A stretch of 64,000 nt of DNA, taken from contig JAIXMR010000035.1 in assembly GCA_025677835.1 (NCBI GenBank), forward strand, positions 62,001 through 126,000. The letters are read 5' to 3'. The notes below the pieces were generated by a model. It made no database searches and was not told where the DNA came from. It saw only the letters and a program-made list of their open reading frames with translations. Below are positions 46,877-57,679 of the stretch, piece by piece; the first letter of the stretch is position 1, and each line of letters opens with the position of its first letter. Source of the stretch: Sporodiniella umbellata. Its lineage: Eukaryota > Mucoromycota > Mucoromycetes > Mucorales > Rhizopodaceae. The position numbers were made by a program, and so were the translations under genes.

Positions 46877-47462
46877 GTGACTTCATTTTTTTTTTTTCAA
46901 AAAAAAAAAAACTTAATGTAGTACAACAATCGTATGAAAAACCTTGACGGCTCAAAATGCTAGAACGCCTGTAAGTCTTTATTCTCAATGTTCTGACTCT
47001 ATATCAAACATCAGTTCAAAAGCTCGTACTTTACATTAAGAGGGCATTTATAGGCTAAGGAATAGTGTGTAAAAAAAAAAGTAGTTGTAAAGCTTCAAGT
47101 ATTGAGTCTATTCCTCAACAAGATAGCTTTTGTCTTGAATTTTTTTTTCAAGGGTTATTACAGTCAAATTTTTATATGCACGTCAAGCTTTAAAAGCAAA
47201 GTAATCCCAGAAAAAAAAAAGGCAACACAATAACCTCTCCTACCCTATTCTCATACTCCAACTGATAGGTGTGTTCGTACTTTTATGGATCTTTATAAAT
47301 AGGATAGATTAAATAGTTTCTAGTAAATGCTATTTTTGAAGTCTTTGTATTCTCTTTATTTGAAATTCAAAGTACATTAGATAGGGTTACAACTTTCAAT
47401 TAGAGATATTTAGTGAATTTTATTTATAAATTGAAAGTGTGTACTAAGAGTTGCTGGGCTTT
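46877..47462. other. intergenic between ALDH 3' end and arginase promoter
   Basis: Nothing recognised beyond A/T runs and the arginase upstream CACGTG. Confidence 0.6.
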
Positions 47463-49523
47463 TTATTTTCGTTTCAAGTAGACAGTAACCAAGAAAATAA
47501 CAAATGCCAAAACCTTGAGAATACGATGGTTTGTTTTTATCCATACAAAATTGGGACTCTTTACAAGTATAAAGCGTAACATGCTTAACTTTTTAGAAGT
47601 GTAAGGAGGATAGCGAATGCTGTTGACTTTTTCCATTTTTTGCTTTTTAAGAAGTACACCGCGTTCATGAGTAAAAGTGATAAATGACTTCTTTCCGTGA
47701 TAAGCGCCAGAACCAGAGGGTCCTATACCACCAAAAGGCATGCCGTGTTCTAATGGTAGTTCTTAGTGTAAACAGAAAGAAGCCTTTGGTTAAAAAAAAA
47801 AGGTGTGTACATACCAGCCTCATGTATCAAACAATCATTTACACAAACACCTCCCGAGCGAGTAGATCTCAGAACTATTTTTAAAAGAAATAAATTTAGT
47901 GTTTTATAGCAAAGAAAGCATAAAAGGGTTGTTTTCTTTACTTTTTTCCACATGGTTTTTCTTTTGCGAGAAAATATACAAGGCTAAGGGAGAGTCCCTG
48001 ATCATTGAATTAAGTATACGTTTCAAGTCTCATTTTTTTATGTGCATACCTTTTACTAATATGAGCGAGAGATTCATCCAGTTCATTAAAAGTTATGATG
48101 GGAAGAATGGGGCCAAATATCTCTTCAGACATCAAAGCGGTATCATCGAACTTCACGTTGGTTATAACTGTAGGAGAAATGTAACGTTCCTTTTTATCCA
48201 TTTGTCCACCAATAACAACATTTCCACCAGAGCGGTTTTTCAAGATACCGGCCAAACGATCAAAGTGAGTTTCTGATACAATGCGACCATAGTCTTTTGA
48301 GTTTTGAGGGTCCTGACCATACCACGATACCAGTGTCTTTTTTAAGGCTGCCACGAAAGCATCTAAGCGGCTTTGATGTATCACAACATAATCCACAGCA
48401 ATACAGGTCTAACGAGAATGAGAACATGTTTTAGCTTGTTTATTTGGGCGCTTACTTGTCCAGCATTAAAAAATTTTCCAAAAGCAATACGGTTAGCTGT
48501 CAACTGGATGTCAGCGTCTTCCAGGACAATAGCAGGTCTAGAAAAATGGTGAGATGTTGCTTTGTATGTGACTGCCTTACGATTTGCCACCCAGTTCAAG
48601 AGTGACAGGAGTCAAATTCTTTGCAGCAGCCTCCATTACTATTCTGCCCACTCTACCGTTACCGGTATAGAAGATGTGATCAAAAGGATACTTTAATAAA
48701 GCTGATGTTTGGTCAGCGTTTCCATTGACCACATGACAGCATATAGGGTGAATGTATCTTGGAATAAGCTCGGTAAGCAAGGCTGCTGTATAAGGTGCGA
48801 CTTCAGACAGCTACAATGTGTTACATTGGAATACGAGAGCTATGTAATATTATTTACCTTGAGAATAACCGTATTACCAGCTGCTATAGCACCTGCTAAG
48901 GGTACCAAAGAAAGCTTAAGATGTATATGTTAGTAAAATCATCCTCTTGAATTTAATGCAGAAGAAACAAAAAAAAAAAAAGAACCATCTGTTCTTAATA
49001 TTGTTATCGTTATTACATACCTGCACAGGGTAGTTCCAACAGCCAATGATAAGGACAATTCCTAAGGGATCGCGTCTAATGATGGCCTTGTCTGTTGCAT
49101 TGGATATACTGCGAGTCTTAATAGGCTCATCTTTAACGAGCTCATCTATATTCTGTTTAATGATATGTTATGAGTAAGCAAATAGAAACTATATATATAT
49201 ATATATATCTAAATTTTACCTCAAGAAAGTATATACATTCATCTAAAACAGGTACAAGATCGGCAACAAAAGCTTCGTTTCTTGGTTTGTTTAAATCCTT
49301 TTGCATGGCCTCAATAAGCCTTTCTTCATTTTCTGTAATAAGGGCGTGTAGTCTTGTCAGTTGATATTTACGGAAAAACATATCCTTTGGTTTGCCTATC
49401 AACTCATTGAGTACTTTCATATTTGGAGCTTTAATGTGTATTACCAGTATGGGCAATTTGGCGTAAATGATCAAAAGAATCTTGAATTGAGTCATAGCTC
49501 GAATAAGTAAGGATATCAGACAT
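47463..49523 (-). CDS. fatty-aldehyde dehydrogenase (ALDH3/Hfd1-like), membrane anchored
   Basis: NAD(P)-dependent oxidation of medium/long-chain aldehydes, probably on ER, lipid-droplet or outer mitochondrial membrane. Ten exons: 49523-49445, 49395-49220, 49152-49021, 48914-48858, 48810-48581, 48537-48456, 48408-48050, 47997-47942, 47874-47815, 47749-47463; 505 aa with every phase consistent. Seen: IGCWNYPVQ, the catalytic Glu in TLELGGKS (about E220), the catalytic Cys in FNAGQTC (about C254), [18 protein letters not shown], and [12 protein letters not shown]. The C-terminus ends in a hydrophobic segment plus lysines ([16 protein letters not shown]), as in ALDH3A2 and Hfd1. The ATG at 49523 is the only one giving a good first exon. 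Confidence 0.93.
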
Positions 49524-49666
49524 GATGGAACAAAAGAAAAAAAAAATAAGAAAAAAAAGAGCAAATATTCAGGAAGAAGAAAAAAAAAAGAAAAAACTGA
49601 GACTCTTTTAAAAATCATAAAAATCCCACCCTGTATGTAATGGTTTTTTACCCAAATTAAGAAATT

Positions 49667-49918
49667 TTATTTATGCAAGTGCCTTTCCAGAAAAGCTTGT
49701 TTTAATATTGTGTTGGGTAAAGTGTAGATTTCATTCACATCTTCCATCTCGACATCTCTCTCTTCCCACCAGCTTTCTCGTGCTTCTGGATCTCCAAAAC
49801 GTTTGACATGAATCGCATGCAGCAGCTGATTGACATTACTGTACTCTGATGGCGGTGTTTTTGTGGATATGGAGATTGTCTTGATGACGGGGTATATAAT
49901 ATTTTCTGTTCTATACAT
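49667..49918 (-). CDS. hypothetical 83-aa protein
   Basis: Not recognised. Single exon beginning MYRTENIIYPVIKTI, with a Trp/Glu-rich middle (ESWWEERDVEMEDV) and a basic end. No signal peptide or membrane segment. Amino-acid usage looks coding and there is no homopolymer bias. It lies between ALDH and the small secreted-peptide candidate, head to head with the latter, with a TATA-like TATAAAA between them. Function unknown. Confidence 0.45.
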   Translation of the reverse strand: MYRTENIIYPVIKTISISTKTPPSEYSNVNQLLHAIHVKRFGDPEARESWWEERDVEMEDVNEIYTLPNTILKQAFLERHLHK

Positions 49919-49940
49919 TGTGAGATTCCTTTTTCTTTTT

Positions 49941-49947
49941 TATAAAA
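49941..49947 (+). promoter_or_regulatory. TATA box, 66 bp before the ATG at 50007
   Basis: TATAAAA on the plus strand in a T-rich stretch, correctly placed for the plus-strand small gene; too close (about 20 bp) to the ATG of the minus-strand 83-aa gene to serve it. Confidence 0.4.
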
Positions 49948-50006
49948 GTTTTTGTTTCGTAGCTGCTTTTACTCTTTTTCTAGTTCAAAAGGCTTAGATC
50001 GTTTCA

Positions 50007-50242
50007 ATGCTATTTCGAGTGATTCGGTTGATCTCGCTCTTTTTAATGGTCTCGACATGTGCACAAACAAAGGTGGAATACAGGGCGCATCCCAGTAGGT
50101 TGCCATTAAAAAAAAAAAAAAAAAAGATTAAAGGCAAAAATAAAAATACTCTGAGGCTCATTTTTTTTCATTTTTTTATTTTTTTTTTATTTTTAATGTA
50201 GACGCGCGTCGCTGTCACTTTGAAAGACACATCATACACTAA
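50007..50242 (+). CDS. candidate small secreted peptide (about 42 aa, two exons)
   Basis: Not recognised. Exon 50007-50094 encodes a signal-peptide-like start (MLFRVIRLISLFLMVSTCAQ) and a basic stretch (TKVEYRAHP). With the consensus donor GTAGGT and the acceptor at 50200-50201, exon 50202-50242 adds NARRCHFERHIIH and a stop. An alternative donor four bases later would give a different short tail. Predicted mature peptide is very short and basic, with a single Cys. TATA box 66 bp upstream. Could be chance; evidence is the signal peptide, promoter and splice sites together. Confidence 0.35.
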
Positions 50243-53200
50243 CATCAAACATACAGTATCAACTGATTAAATAGACACTATTTTCTTAGCAGTAACGCGA
50301 TCACAAATTCTTTTTTGATCAGTTAATGATAATAGTAGTGTAAAAAAAAAAAAAAAAAAAAAAAAATTAAAGCCGTAGGGCACATTTGGTTGTCTCTAGC
50401 TTTAACTATGTGGAAAAAAACTCCTCATACCTTTCCTTTTGGGAATAAAATTCCAAGAGTAATTAAATGTGCTTATGTAAAGCTAAAAGCCCTATTTTTA
50501 TAATTTTGATGTAAAGTTAAAAGCTCTATTTATATATAAAGTTTAAGATCAGTGCTTTTTAGGGATTTACTTATTACCCACATTAAAGATAGAAGGTGAT
50601 TTTTCAACGCAAAAGCAAATTAAAAGTGTTTTTCTATTAAATAATTGTTTTTTTAAAATCTTATTACAGGCTAAAAGGGAATATATTTTTTAATCACATG
50701 CAAAACGATTTACCTATTCTAATATGACATAATCCAGAAACAAAGAAATAAAGAACTGGGATTCCCAGAAGATAATAGCTACTTTTTCTTAGAACCAAAA
50801 TAATCTCGACTTTTTTTGAGTTGCTGAATCAAAGCGCATAGAATTTTTCTTTGTCTATTTCCGTCCTGCTTGTGCATTTCTCTTTAACCCGGGGTTAGTA
50901 GTGCTTTTTAACTAAATGTACCATTTTAAGCCTTTTGGTAATAGTACATTCTGGTTATGCAAGTATTTGTTTGTAAAAAGCCGAAAATAAAGTCACTTGT
51001 ATCATCTAAGTATTCCCGTACTTGGACTAAAAACTTTTTTTTTTAAAAGATTAACTTATTTGAAGGTCCTAAAAAGAAAAGAAAAGTAAAATATACAGTT
51101 GTATTGTTTGCTCCAGTCCACTATATCATTGTGTGTAGCATGTTTAGGTATTTATTTGTTCTATCTCCATGAACAGCTTGTTTAATCACAAGCAGTCTTT
51201 GCGAAGTGTACATGAAAGTGGCTTTGTGCACTATCTGTACCATAAAACAATGGTCCTGGGTTCAATCATATTACGCCGGTAGAAACTTACCACAACGTCA
51301 ATATATAAAGCCAAGCGATGCTTTCAAAAAACTCCCAAAAATGAATTGATATACTTGTATACATGCTTTAAGGTATGCTACATGATCGTATTTAATCAAA
51401 TCAAAGAACAGGGTAGGAGGGAGATTATGAGTAATCCAACAGGCGCATTTAAATGTTGTTCTAGAAGATACGCTATGATAAGTTAGTATTGAGATGGTTG
51501 TTAAAAAAATAAAAGAAAAGCAACACATAGGTACGATAGCAGCAAGAAAAAGGTCTCTGTTTTGTATGCCAATACTTTTTGTAGACTAGAAATATCGAAA
51601 AGTGCGCATGGAAAGAAAGGTACCAAATGATAGACCACAGAAAGCTTTCTTTTGCTTTATATTTTATTTCTCAATAGTAGTTCAACAAGACATGGACTTT
51701 AAAAATTGAGTAAAAAAAAAAGAAAGAAAAAGGCAAAAGATAGCTTTATTTCAATTAATAAATACAAAAGAAAGAATACTCTTTCCAGTTCTCAAAAAAA
51801 AAAGAAGAATCTTTCAATTTTTTTGATGATATGCAGGATCAATCACGAGCAGGTGAGAGTGGATCTGATTCCACCAAGGGCCCCGGTTGCAAGCAGTAGC
51901 GTGAGGGTCAGTTTGATACCGCAAACCTCCAGAGTCTTGCACACTTTTCAGAGATCTACAGTCATTGGACCCTCAATATTATTTAAGCGCTAGTTAATAG
52001 GAACATAGCCCATCAATTCCTGTAGACCATTTTTTTTAGGGTGCAGCATACATTCATTCTTTGGCTTCCCTACTCGATATTCAGATGTACTTCTTACCAA
52101 GTAAATTCGTATAAGCTTAGTTCACTGACCACCAAAGAAAACGATAATAACATTGCACATGTATACACTGCGCTTACAGACTCATTTCCTTGTATCCATA
52201 GGGCTCTGATTCTGCTTAACCTTCAGAACTACTCTGTACCTCAAAATAAAAGCACAGAGGTCAACGTTGTTCGCACTGCACCGGAGCTTCAATTGACGAT
52301 AACAAGTAGGACTTTTTTGTCGTGTTCCTTGAAGTAATTGTGCATCTGTTGCCGCTTTATTGTCCATATGTGCGCGCGTACAAGACATACATGTTAGGTC
52401 ACAAAACAATCAAAGTCGATCACCAGCAGAGAAAGAGGGAGTCTCCATAGTCTCCGTAAAATAAGACGAAACAAATAAAGAGAAAAGAATGTTTTTTGCT
52501 TTTTTCATGCAAACACTGTTTATTTACACTTTCCCCTCACTTTCAATCTCCGAAAACAAATGAAAGAAAACGTCAAAAATACGATCCATTCGTTAACTAC
52601 TCTCTTTCAAATCTTTATATATAACAAGAGTTATAGAGCAGTATCTCGACCATCTATAGAGATGAGACTTTTCTAGCCGGTCACTTTTGCAGCGTTCAAA
52701 AAGACTCTTTTTGTCTTGAAAATAGCTATTTGTACCGCATGACGTCGAAGAAATATGATTTCAGTCCTTAGCCACAAAGCAGAATTTGTCTGTTCAGTGA
52801 TAGTAGAGAGATTTAATTCTTTGAGATAGTTGGGCGACCGTAATCGAAATGTAAATGCTGTAGACAAAAAGCGGTTTTTATGTCAAAAAAGGATACATTT
52901 CGCTTTCTTTATAAAAAATAAACGAATCAGATTTAACAGTAGTCTATATGTCAGTATATAATTGAGGCTTACATTAGTTTTTCTTGTTCAATGTATCTTA
53001 GCATACAACCCAGTTTTTTGTTACTATGTGGAATGTTTTTTTTTTAAAAAAAAAATTAGAGGCCTGTTCATTCTATGCCATCGACAAGTTGATTATCAAA
53101 AACAGTCTACTAAGCTATATAATATATTGCGGGATTTATACTTGCGATTTAGGCACTACCACTCTTGAGAAAAAAAAGTCTGCAAAAGTCGGTGGTTGCT

Positions 53201-54584
53201 GGACCTGTAGCTTGAAGACTATCAATGAAGATCAAACAATCGGGGACTACTGATAATCTCCATATAAATTACTGGCTTTAGAGCTCAAAAGCAAAAAAAT
53301 ACTAGGCTCACAAAGCTTCAAAGTCAACTTTTAGACAAACTTCGGACTCAGCTGTCAAAAGCCAATAGGAGAAAATGCTGAAAAAAGAAAAGCAGATTGC
53401 CATCTTTTTAATAAAGTATTGATGGTAAAACTTTTAGAAATAGCTCCAGTATTCCGGAAACCAAAGTTTTTTTTTTTTCATATAGAAAAACAGTAAGGCG
53501 ATCGAAACTATTAAAGAAGTTTAAAGAAGCACAACCAAAGCTCCCCGATTGCAGCTGTTGATAGCAAAAACTGAGCTTGATCAGTTATAAAACTGGCGCT
53601 CTAGCCAATATATATTCTGCTTGGGATTTAACTTTTGTTTCTATTCAATATGGGTACTTTCAGTCTCTTGAATCTTCTTTTATTTTTCTGAGCAGTATCT
53701 GCTCTAATGTTTGATGCATTACACTTTGGCCTTTGATTGTCGCCCCCCCCCTTCAGTTAACAATTGTTTAAATGAAAACCAATTTGTGCCAAGTTTAGAC
53801 CTGAGGGTACAATACTCTAGCACAACAGGTCGGTGTGGGTCTTTCGGCGCTCAAAAAAGAAGGTGTCATGTACTCTTAAATTCAATTAGAAGCTATATTT
53901 AGTGATTTGATTGTTGTAACAAGACACAGTTCCCGTCTATACTAAAGACCACTAGTTTAATATATGGACGTGCTCTTTAGATTTTAAAGGAGACGCAAGC
54001 TCTCTTATACTACACTCCTCAAAAGTCATCCATTAAAATGTTCCTGAGCGGTAAAAATTGAAAAGTTTCAGTTAACTAAAGCGGTTTTAATCAATTCTTA
54101 AATCTCACAAACAAGTCTCTAAGTTCATTTAAAAGAAGACAGATGCAGGATAATTCAACTGACGCCTACTTGCTTAAGTGTACTACAAACAAAAAGGTAG
54201 ATGGCATATATTAATGTACGGAATACTTTCCGGAGATTTTTCAAGCAGAGATTATTTGGATGGGAGCAACAAAAAATGTTTTTCTTTTTCTTTTCTCTCT
54301 TTGTTTTTATCTTTTTTTTTAGTTGTTTATACAGCCAGCTTGTACTTTAAGGTCTAGGTCTTTTAATCTTGATTTTTTTTTATTAAAAAGCAGGCAGTTT
54401 TTCTTTGCTTAAAAAAGATCCTTGTTTTGCCCTTATTTTTCCAATCCAAATTGTAGCTCAAACGAGAAAAATCTTTTTAGTAAAAAAAAAAAAAAACAAA
54501 AATAAAAAGGGGGTATTAAAAAATAAAAAAAAGGGGGTCCAATAAACAGTTTTTCTTTTCTTTTTTTTTCTTTCTCAAAATAAA
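50243..54584. other. gene-poor region with repeat copy and possible relics
   Basis: No intact gene supported. Holds the second 375-bp repeat copy (51335-51709). A somewhat GC-richer stretch at 51830-52340 has open but unassignable frames. Further open frames at 52673-52867 (-) and 53711-53902 (+) have no domain. A/T runs near 50342-50367 and 54482-54495. Confidence 0.45.
51335..51709 (-). repeat. 375-bp inverted repeat, copy 2
   Basis: Reverse-complement copy of 44123-44497 with the same length and no difference found by eye, implying a recent duplication or ongoing homogenisation. No target-site duplication is visible at either copy. Confidence 0.9.
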
Positions 54585-55749
54585 ATGACGGCCATCACTT
54601 ATTATTTTGATGCAGTAACATTTAACGGCATTTGTAAAACAGTAGCTCTTAGCTTATGCCCGCTCATTGGACAATACAACGGCATTGAACCTGTCTGCTA
54701 TTCTCGTAATGTTGAATTAGGTGGAAACATTATATTTCAGCCCTGTAAGAGACGAAAATAGAAATTAAGCCCAAAAATTACAATATTAATTATTTTATTA
54801 TTATCAAAACAAACGAATATCATCAGCTACACTTATTATTGACGTGGTCGCTATTATTATGACAATGATTATGATTTATCATATTAGATCGAAATATACA
54901 GCTGTTGGTAATACATATAACGCATCGCATCTATCAGCCTTGTTTCTCACAAAACCTGATGATGATTAGGTCGACAAGAAATTGTCATGTTTTTCTATTT
55001 ATATATGATCACCACTTTGCTCGATATGTTACTCGTTACAGGTATCATCCCAACCGCCTCCACAGCTTATCCGGTAAGTGAAATGTGAAGTACGCTATCT
55101 ACTTATCTCATTGAAATTTTCCTAGTGGTTTGCTGCTATTCATGTAGGCGTAACCTGTGCAACCTTCTGGTGTTTGTTGCTAAATGGGTTCGTTGGATTT
55201 CAGTTTGCAGAGGATGGAACTCCCTTGTCTCTTTGGTCCATCCGTATCAGTTCGTTTATCTGGTTTTTAATCACTGGCCTGATAGCTATCGGTACCTTCA
55301 AAGGAGTCGCTGGCCTTTCTTATACCAACCAGGCTGCTCTCTGGGTCTTCTTCATCGTTTTGAACTACTTTATGTTCTTTATTTATATTGTCTCCCAAAT
55401 CATTCTTGTCGTAAATACATTAGAAGACCGATGGCCCTTGGGTGACATCCTGTTTGCTGCTGCTTTCTTTGCTATTGGTCAGGTCCTTACTTACGTGTTT
55501 TCAGTGGTGATATGTGAAAATACAAAACATTATGTAGATGGCATGTTTTTTGGCGCAATCTGCAACCTCTTGGTAGTCATGATGATCTACAAGTACTGGG
55601 ACTCTATCACAAAAGAAGATCTTGAATTTTCTGTGGGCTCAAAGCAAAATGTATGGGACGTAAAAGAGTTGACTATTGACGAATCTCAGTACACTAACTC
55701 CCCTTCGCCTCAAACATACTACGAAACAAATCCCCAACATCCTTATTAA
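54585..55749 (+). CDS. CHS7: chitin synthase export chaperone Chs7
   Basis: ER membrane chaperone needed for export of chitin synthase (Chs3 type) from the ER. Exons 54585-54744, 54827-54907, 54970-55073, 55126-55749; 322 aa with consistent phases, the family length. Seen: an N-terminus with FNGICKTVALSLCPLIG and EPVCYSRNVELG, several membrane helices (about six or seven), IIPTASTAYPWFAAIHVG, LLNGFVGFQFAEDGTPLSLW, EDRWPLGD and ENTKHYVDGMFFGAICNLL, then an acidic, Ser/Pro/Tyr-rich cytosolic tail. Fits Chs7 throughout. It is followed in tandem by the RsfS gene. Confidence 0.92.
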
Positions 55750-55922
55750 ACTGTGTAATTCATGTGTAGCATCTACTTAGTTTTCTCTTTTCATTTTTTT
55801 TCAGACGTTCAATCTTCTAGTGTTGCTAAAGCGGATGTTGAAAAAAAAGGGTCACTTCAAGCCTTGAAAGCCATGCTTTGCATTTTTTTTATTTTATTTT
55901 TTTGTGAAAAAAGTTCATAATA

Positions 55923-56624
55923 ATGTTTCGGTTAACACAATTAACTACACAGAATCTGAAAACTGCACAGGTTTTCAACAAAACAGCTTGGTTAAAACCA
56001 AAGATTTCCCCATGGACAACTCATATGTCTATATTTACGCCACGCACATTCTATAGTACAAAAGAGGACGACATTGAAACGATCGATCCTAAAGATTATC
56101 CAGAATTATATCCTGATGAAAAAGAAGAGGAGATCGACACTGAATGGTTTGTAGATTCAGACTATAAAGCATCCGAGACCGATTTCATTCCCTTATGGCA
56201 GCGTCGCGCAGTCGGTGAACACCTTGAAGACCGCTTGGCTTTACAAAAAGTCTCGCAGGAGCTCATGGCAACCGGTATTCTGACAGCTGAGAACATCAAG
56301 GATCTTTTGATTGAAAGCAAATTGGAATCTGTAGAAGTACTTGACGTCCGTAACAAGTGCGATTGGGCCGATTATATGATAGTGGCTTCCAGCTCAAAAG
56401 GTGAAAAATACTTGACAAGTGTAGCTGACCATGTTGGCCAAGTTGTCAAAAAATCGTTGGAAAAAAAACCTTATGTGGAAGGAAAACATGATGATTCTGG
56501 ATGGGTTCTTATTGACCTTGGTCGCATTATTGTTCATCTGTTCACGCCAGAAGTTAGAGAACGCTATGATTTAGAAGGTCTTTGGAACTCTGTGCCTAGT
56601 ATTACTGAATCTGAGCAGCAATAG
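55923..56624 (+). CDS. mitochondrial ribosomal silencing factor, RsfS/Iojap/MALSU1 family
   Basis: Family members bind the large ribosomal subunit (uL14) and act in mitochondrial ribosome assembly or silencing. Single exon, 233 aa. Seen: a basic, hydroxyl-rich presequence (MFRLTQLTTQNLKTAQVFNK, further RTFYSTKED, a likely cleavage region), an acidic linker, and the RsfS domain at about 115-222 with VEVLDVRNKCDWADYMIVAS and SGWVLIDLGRIIVHLFTPEV followed by YDLEGLW. It lacks the extra C-terminal domain of yeast Atp25. Only about 170 bp separate it from Chs7. Good confidence. Confidence 0.88.
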   Translation: MFRLTQLTTQNLKTAQVFNKTAWLKPKISPWTTHMSIFTPRTFYSTKEDDIETIDPKDYPELYPDEKEEEIDTEWFVDSDYKASETDFIPLWQRRAVGEHLEDRLALQKVSQELMATGILTAENIKDLLIESKLESVEVLDVRNKCDWADYMIVASSSKGEKYLTSVADHVGQVVKKSLEKKPYVEGKHDDSGWVLIDLGRIIVHLFTPEVRERYDLEGLWNSVPSITESEQQ

Positions 56625-57679
56625 TTGCATCTTTTTTGTTTGTATTATAATAAATATTTCTTTTTTGTAAAAAAAAAAAAAAAAAAAAAAAACTAGTCCT
56701 CCTAAATAACTAGCAAATAGTGAGAAGTAAAAATAACCAAGTTTCTGCAGTATCCTAGAAATAGCAAGCAATATAAAGATATATGATCTTACCGTTTGTT
56801 GTGTAACTTTTTTTCATATATATATATATATGCCAAGCGTTTATTAGTAGTTGTTAACGTAGGTTTTCCTATAACTTTATGTCATTACAAGTAAAAACCC
56901 CGTCAGGATATATAGAAGCAGAATGATAAAGAAAAACTTGACTCCATTAAAACGCTCCGGTTCAACATATTCACAGCATACCGTAGTAGTCGAAGAAAGT
57001 AGCGGAAACAAAGACATGAACTCAAAAGTTAAACAGTATATAGTAAATTCTCAGTGAAGATTGTTTACTAAAAAAGCATAGGTATTTCAAAGTAACTTCC
57101 GTGTGTTTTTTTAAAGATAAATGTGATCCTCTGAAAGAGACACTGACTGTAATGTCTGGTAGCAAAGGGTATATCGATAGTTAAACTATTATGCCTTGGT
57201 TCTGGGTGTTACAAGCACGATACGCTCTATTAGCAACACACGATTTGAAAAACCAAAAGCATTATTTTTCAAGATTTGCCTACTTTTATCCTATTTCTAG
57301 ACGCATTCTCATCTTCAACCTACACACACTGATTGATAGCGGCATTTGGAATTAACGGATGACCTATTTTCCAAAATTGTACTGCTCCTGTTGTATGTTT
57401 GAAGAGAATATCACCGCAAAATATGGGTCTTTGTCATTTGGATTTTCAATTTCTTTCGGTTCAAGAAAAATTATGTAGTGCTCCATACCCTAGAAAAATG
57501 TACTCAGAATTTATCACCCGCTTTTTGGTGCTGGAACAACTGTAAACAAACCAAATGGTATTCGACTGGAGTTAAATATGTTTTAAATGAACGAAAATTC
57601 ACGCTCTTCGTGACTATTCCATTACTCTTTTCCCTCTTAAAAGTTTTTTGATACTTTTTTGCCTTTTTCTGTACAAGTA
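56625..57679. other. intergenic region
   Basis: No gene seen. An A-run (56669-56691) and a (TA)n stretch (about 56817-56831) follow the RsfS gene. The promoter of the YEATS gene should lie near its right end; no TATA box is obvious. Confidence 0.6.

Noticed and set aside
44123..51709. Arginase-ALDH block as a composite transposon between the 375-bp inverted repeats
   Set aside because: No terminal motif or target-site duplication at the outer edges, and the genes inside are ordinary housekeeping genes. Kept only as an inverted repeat.
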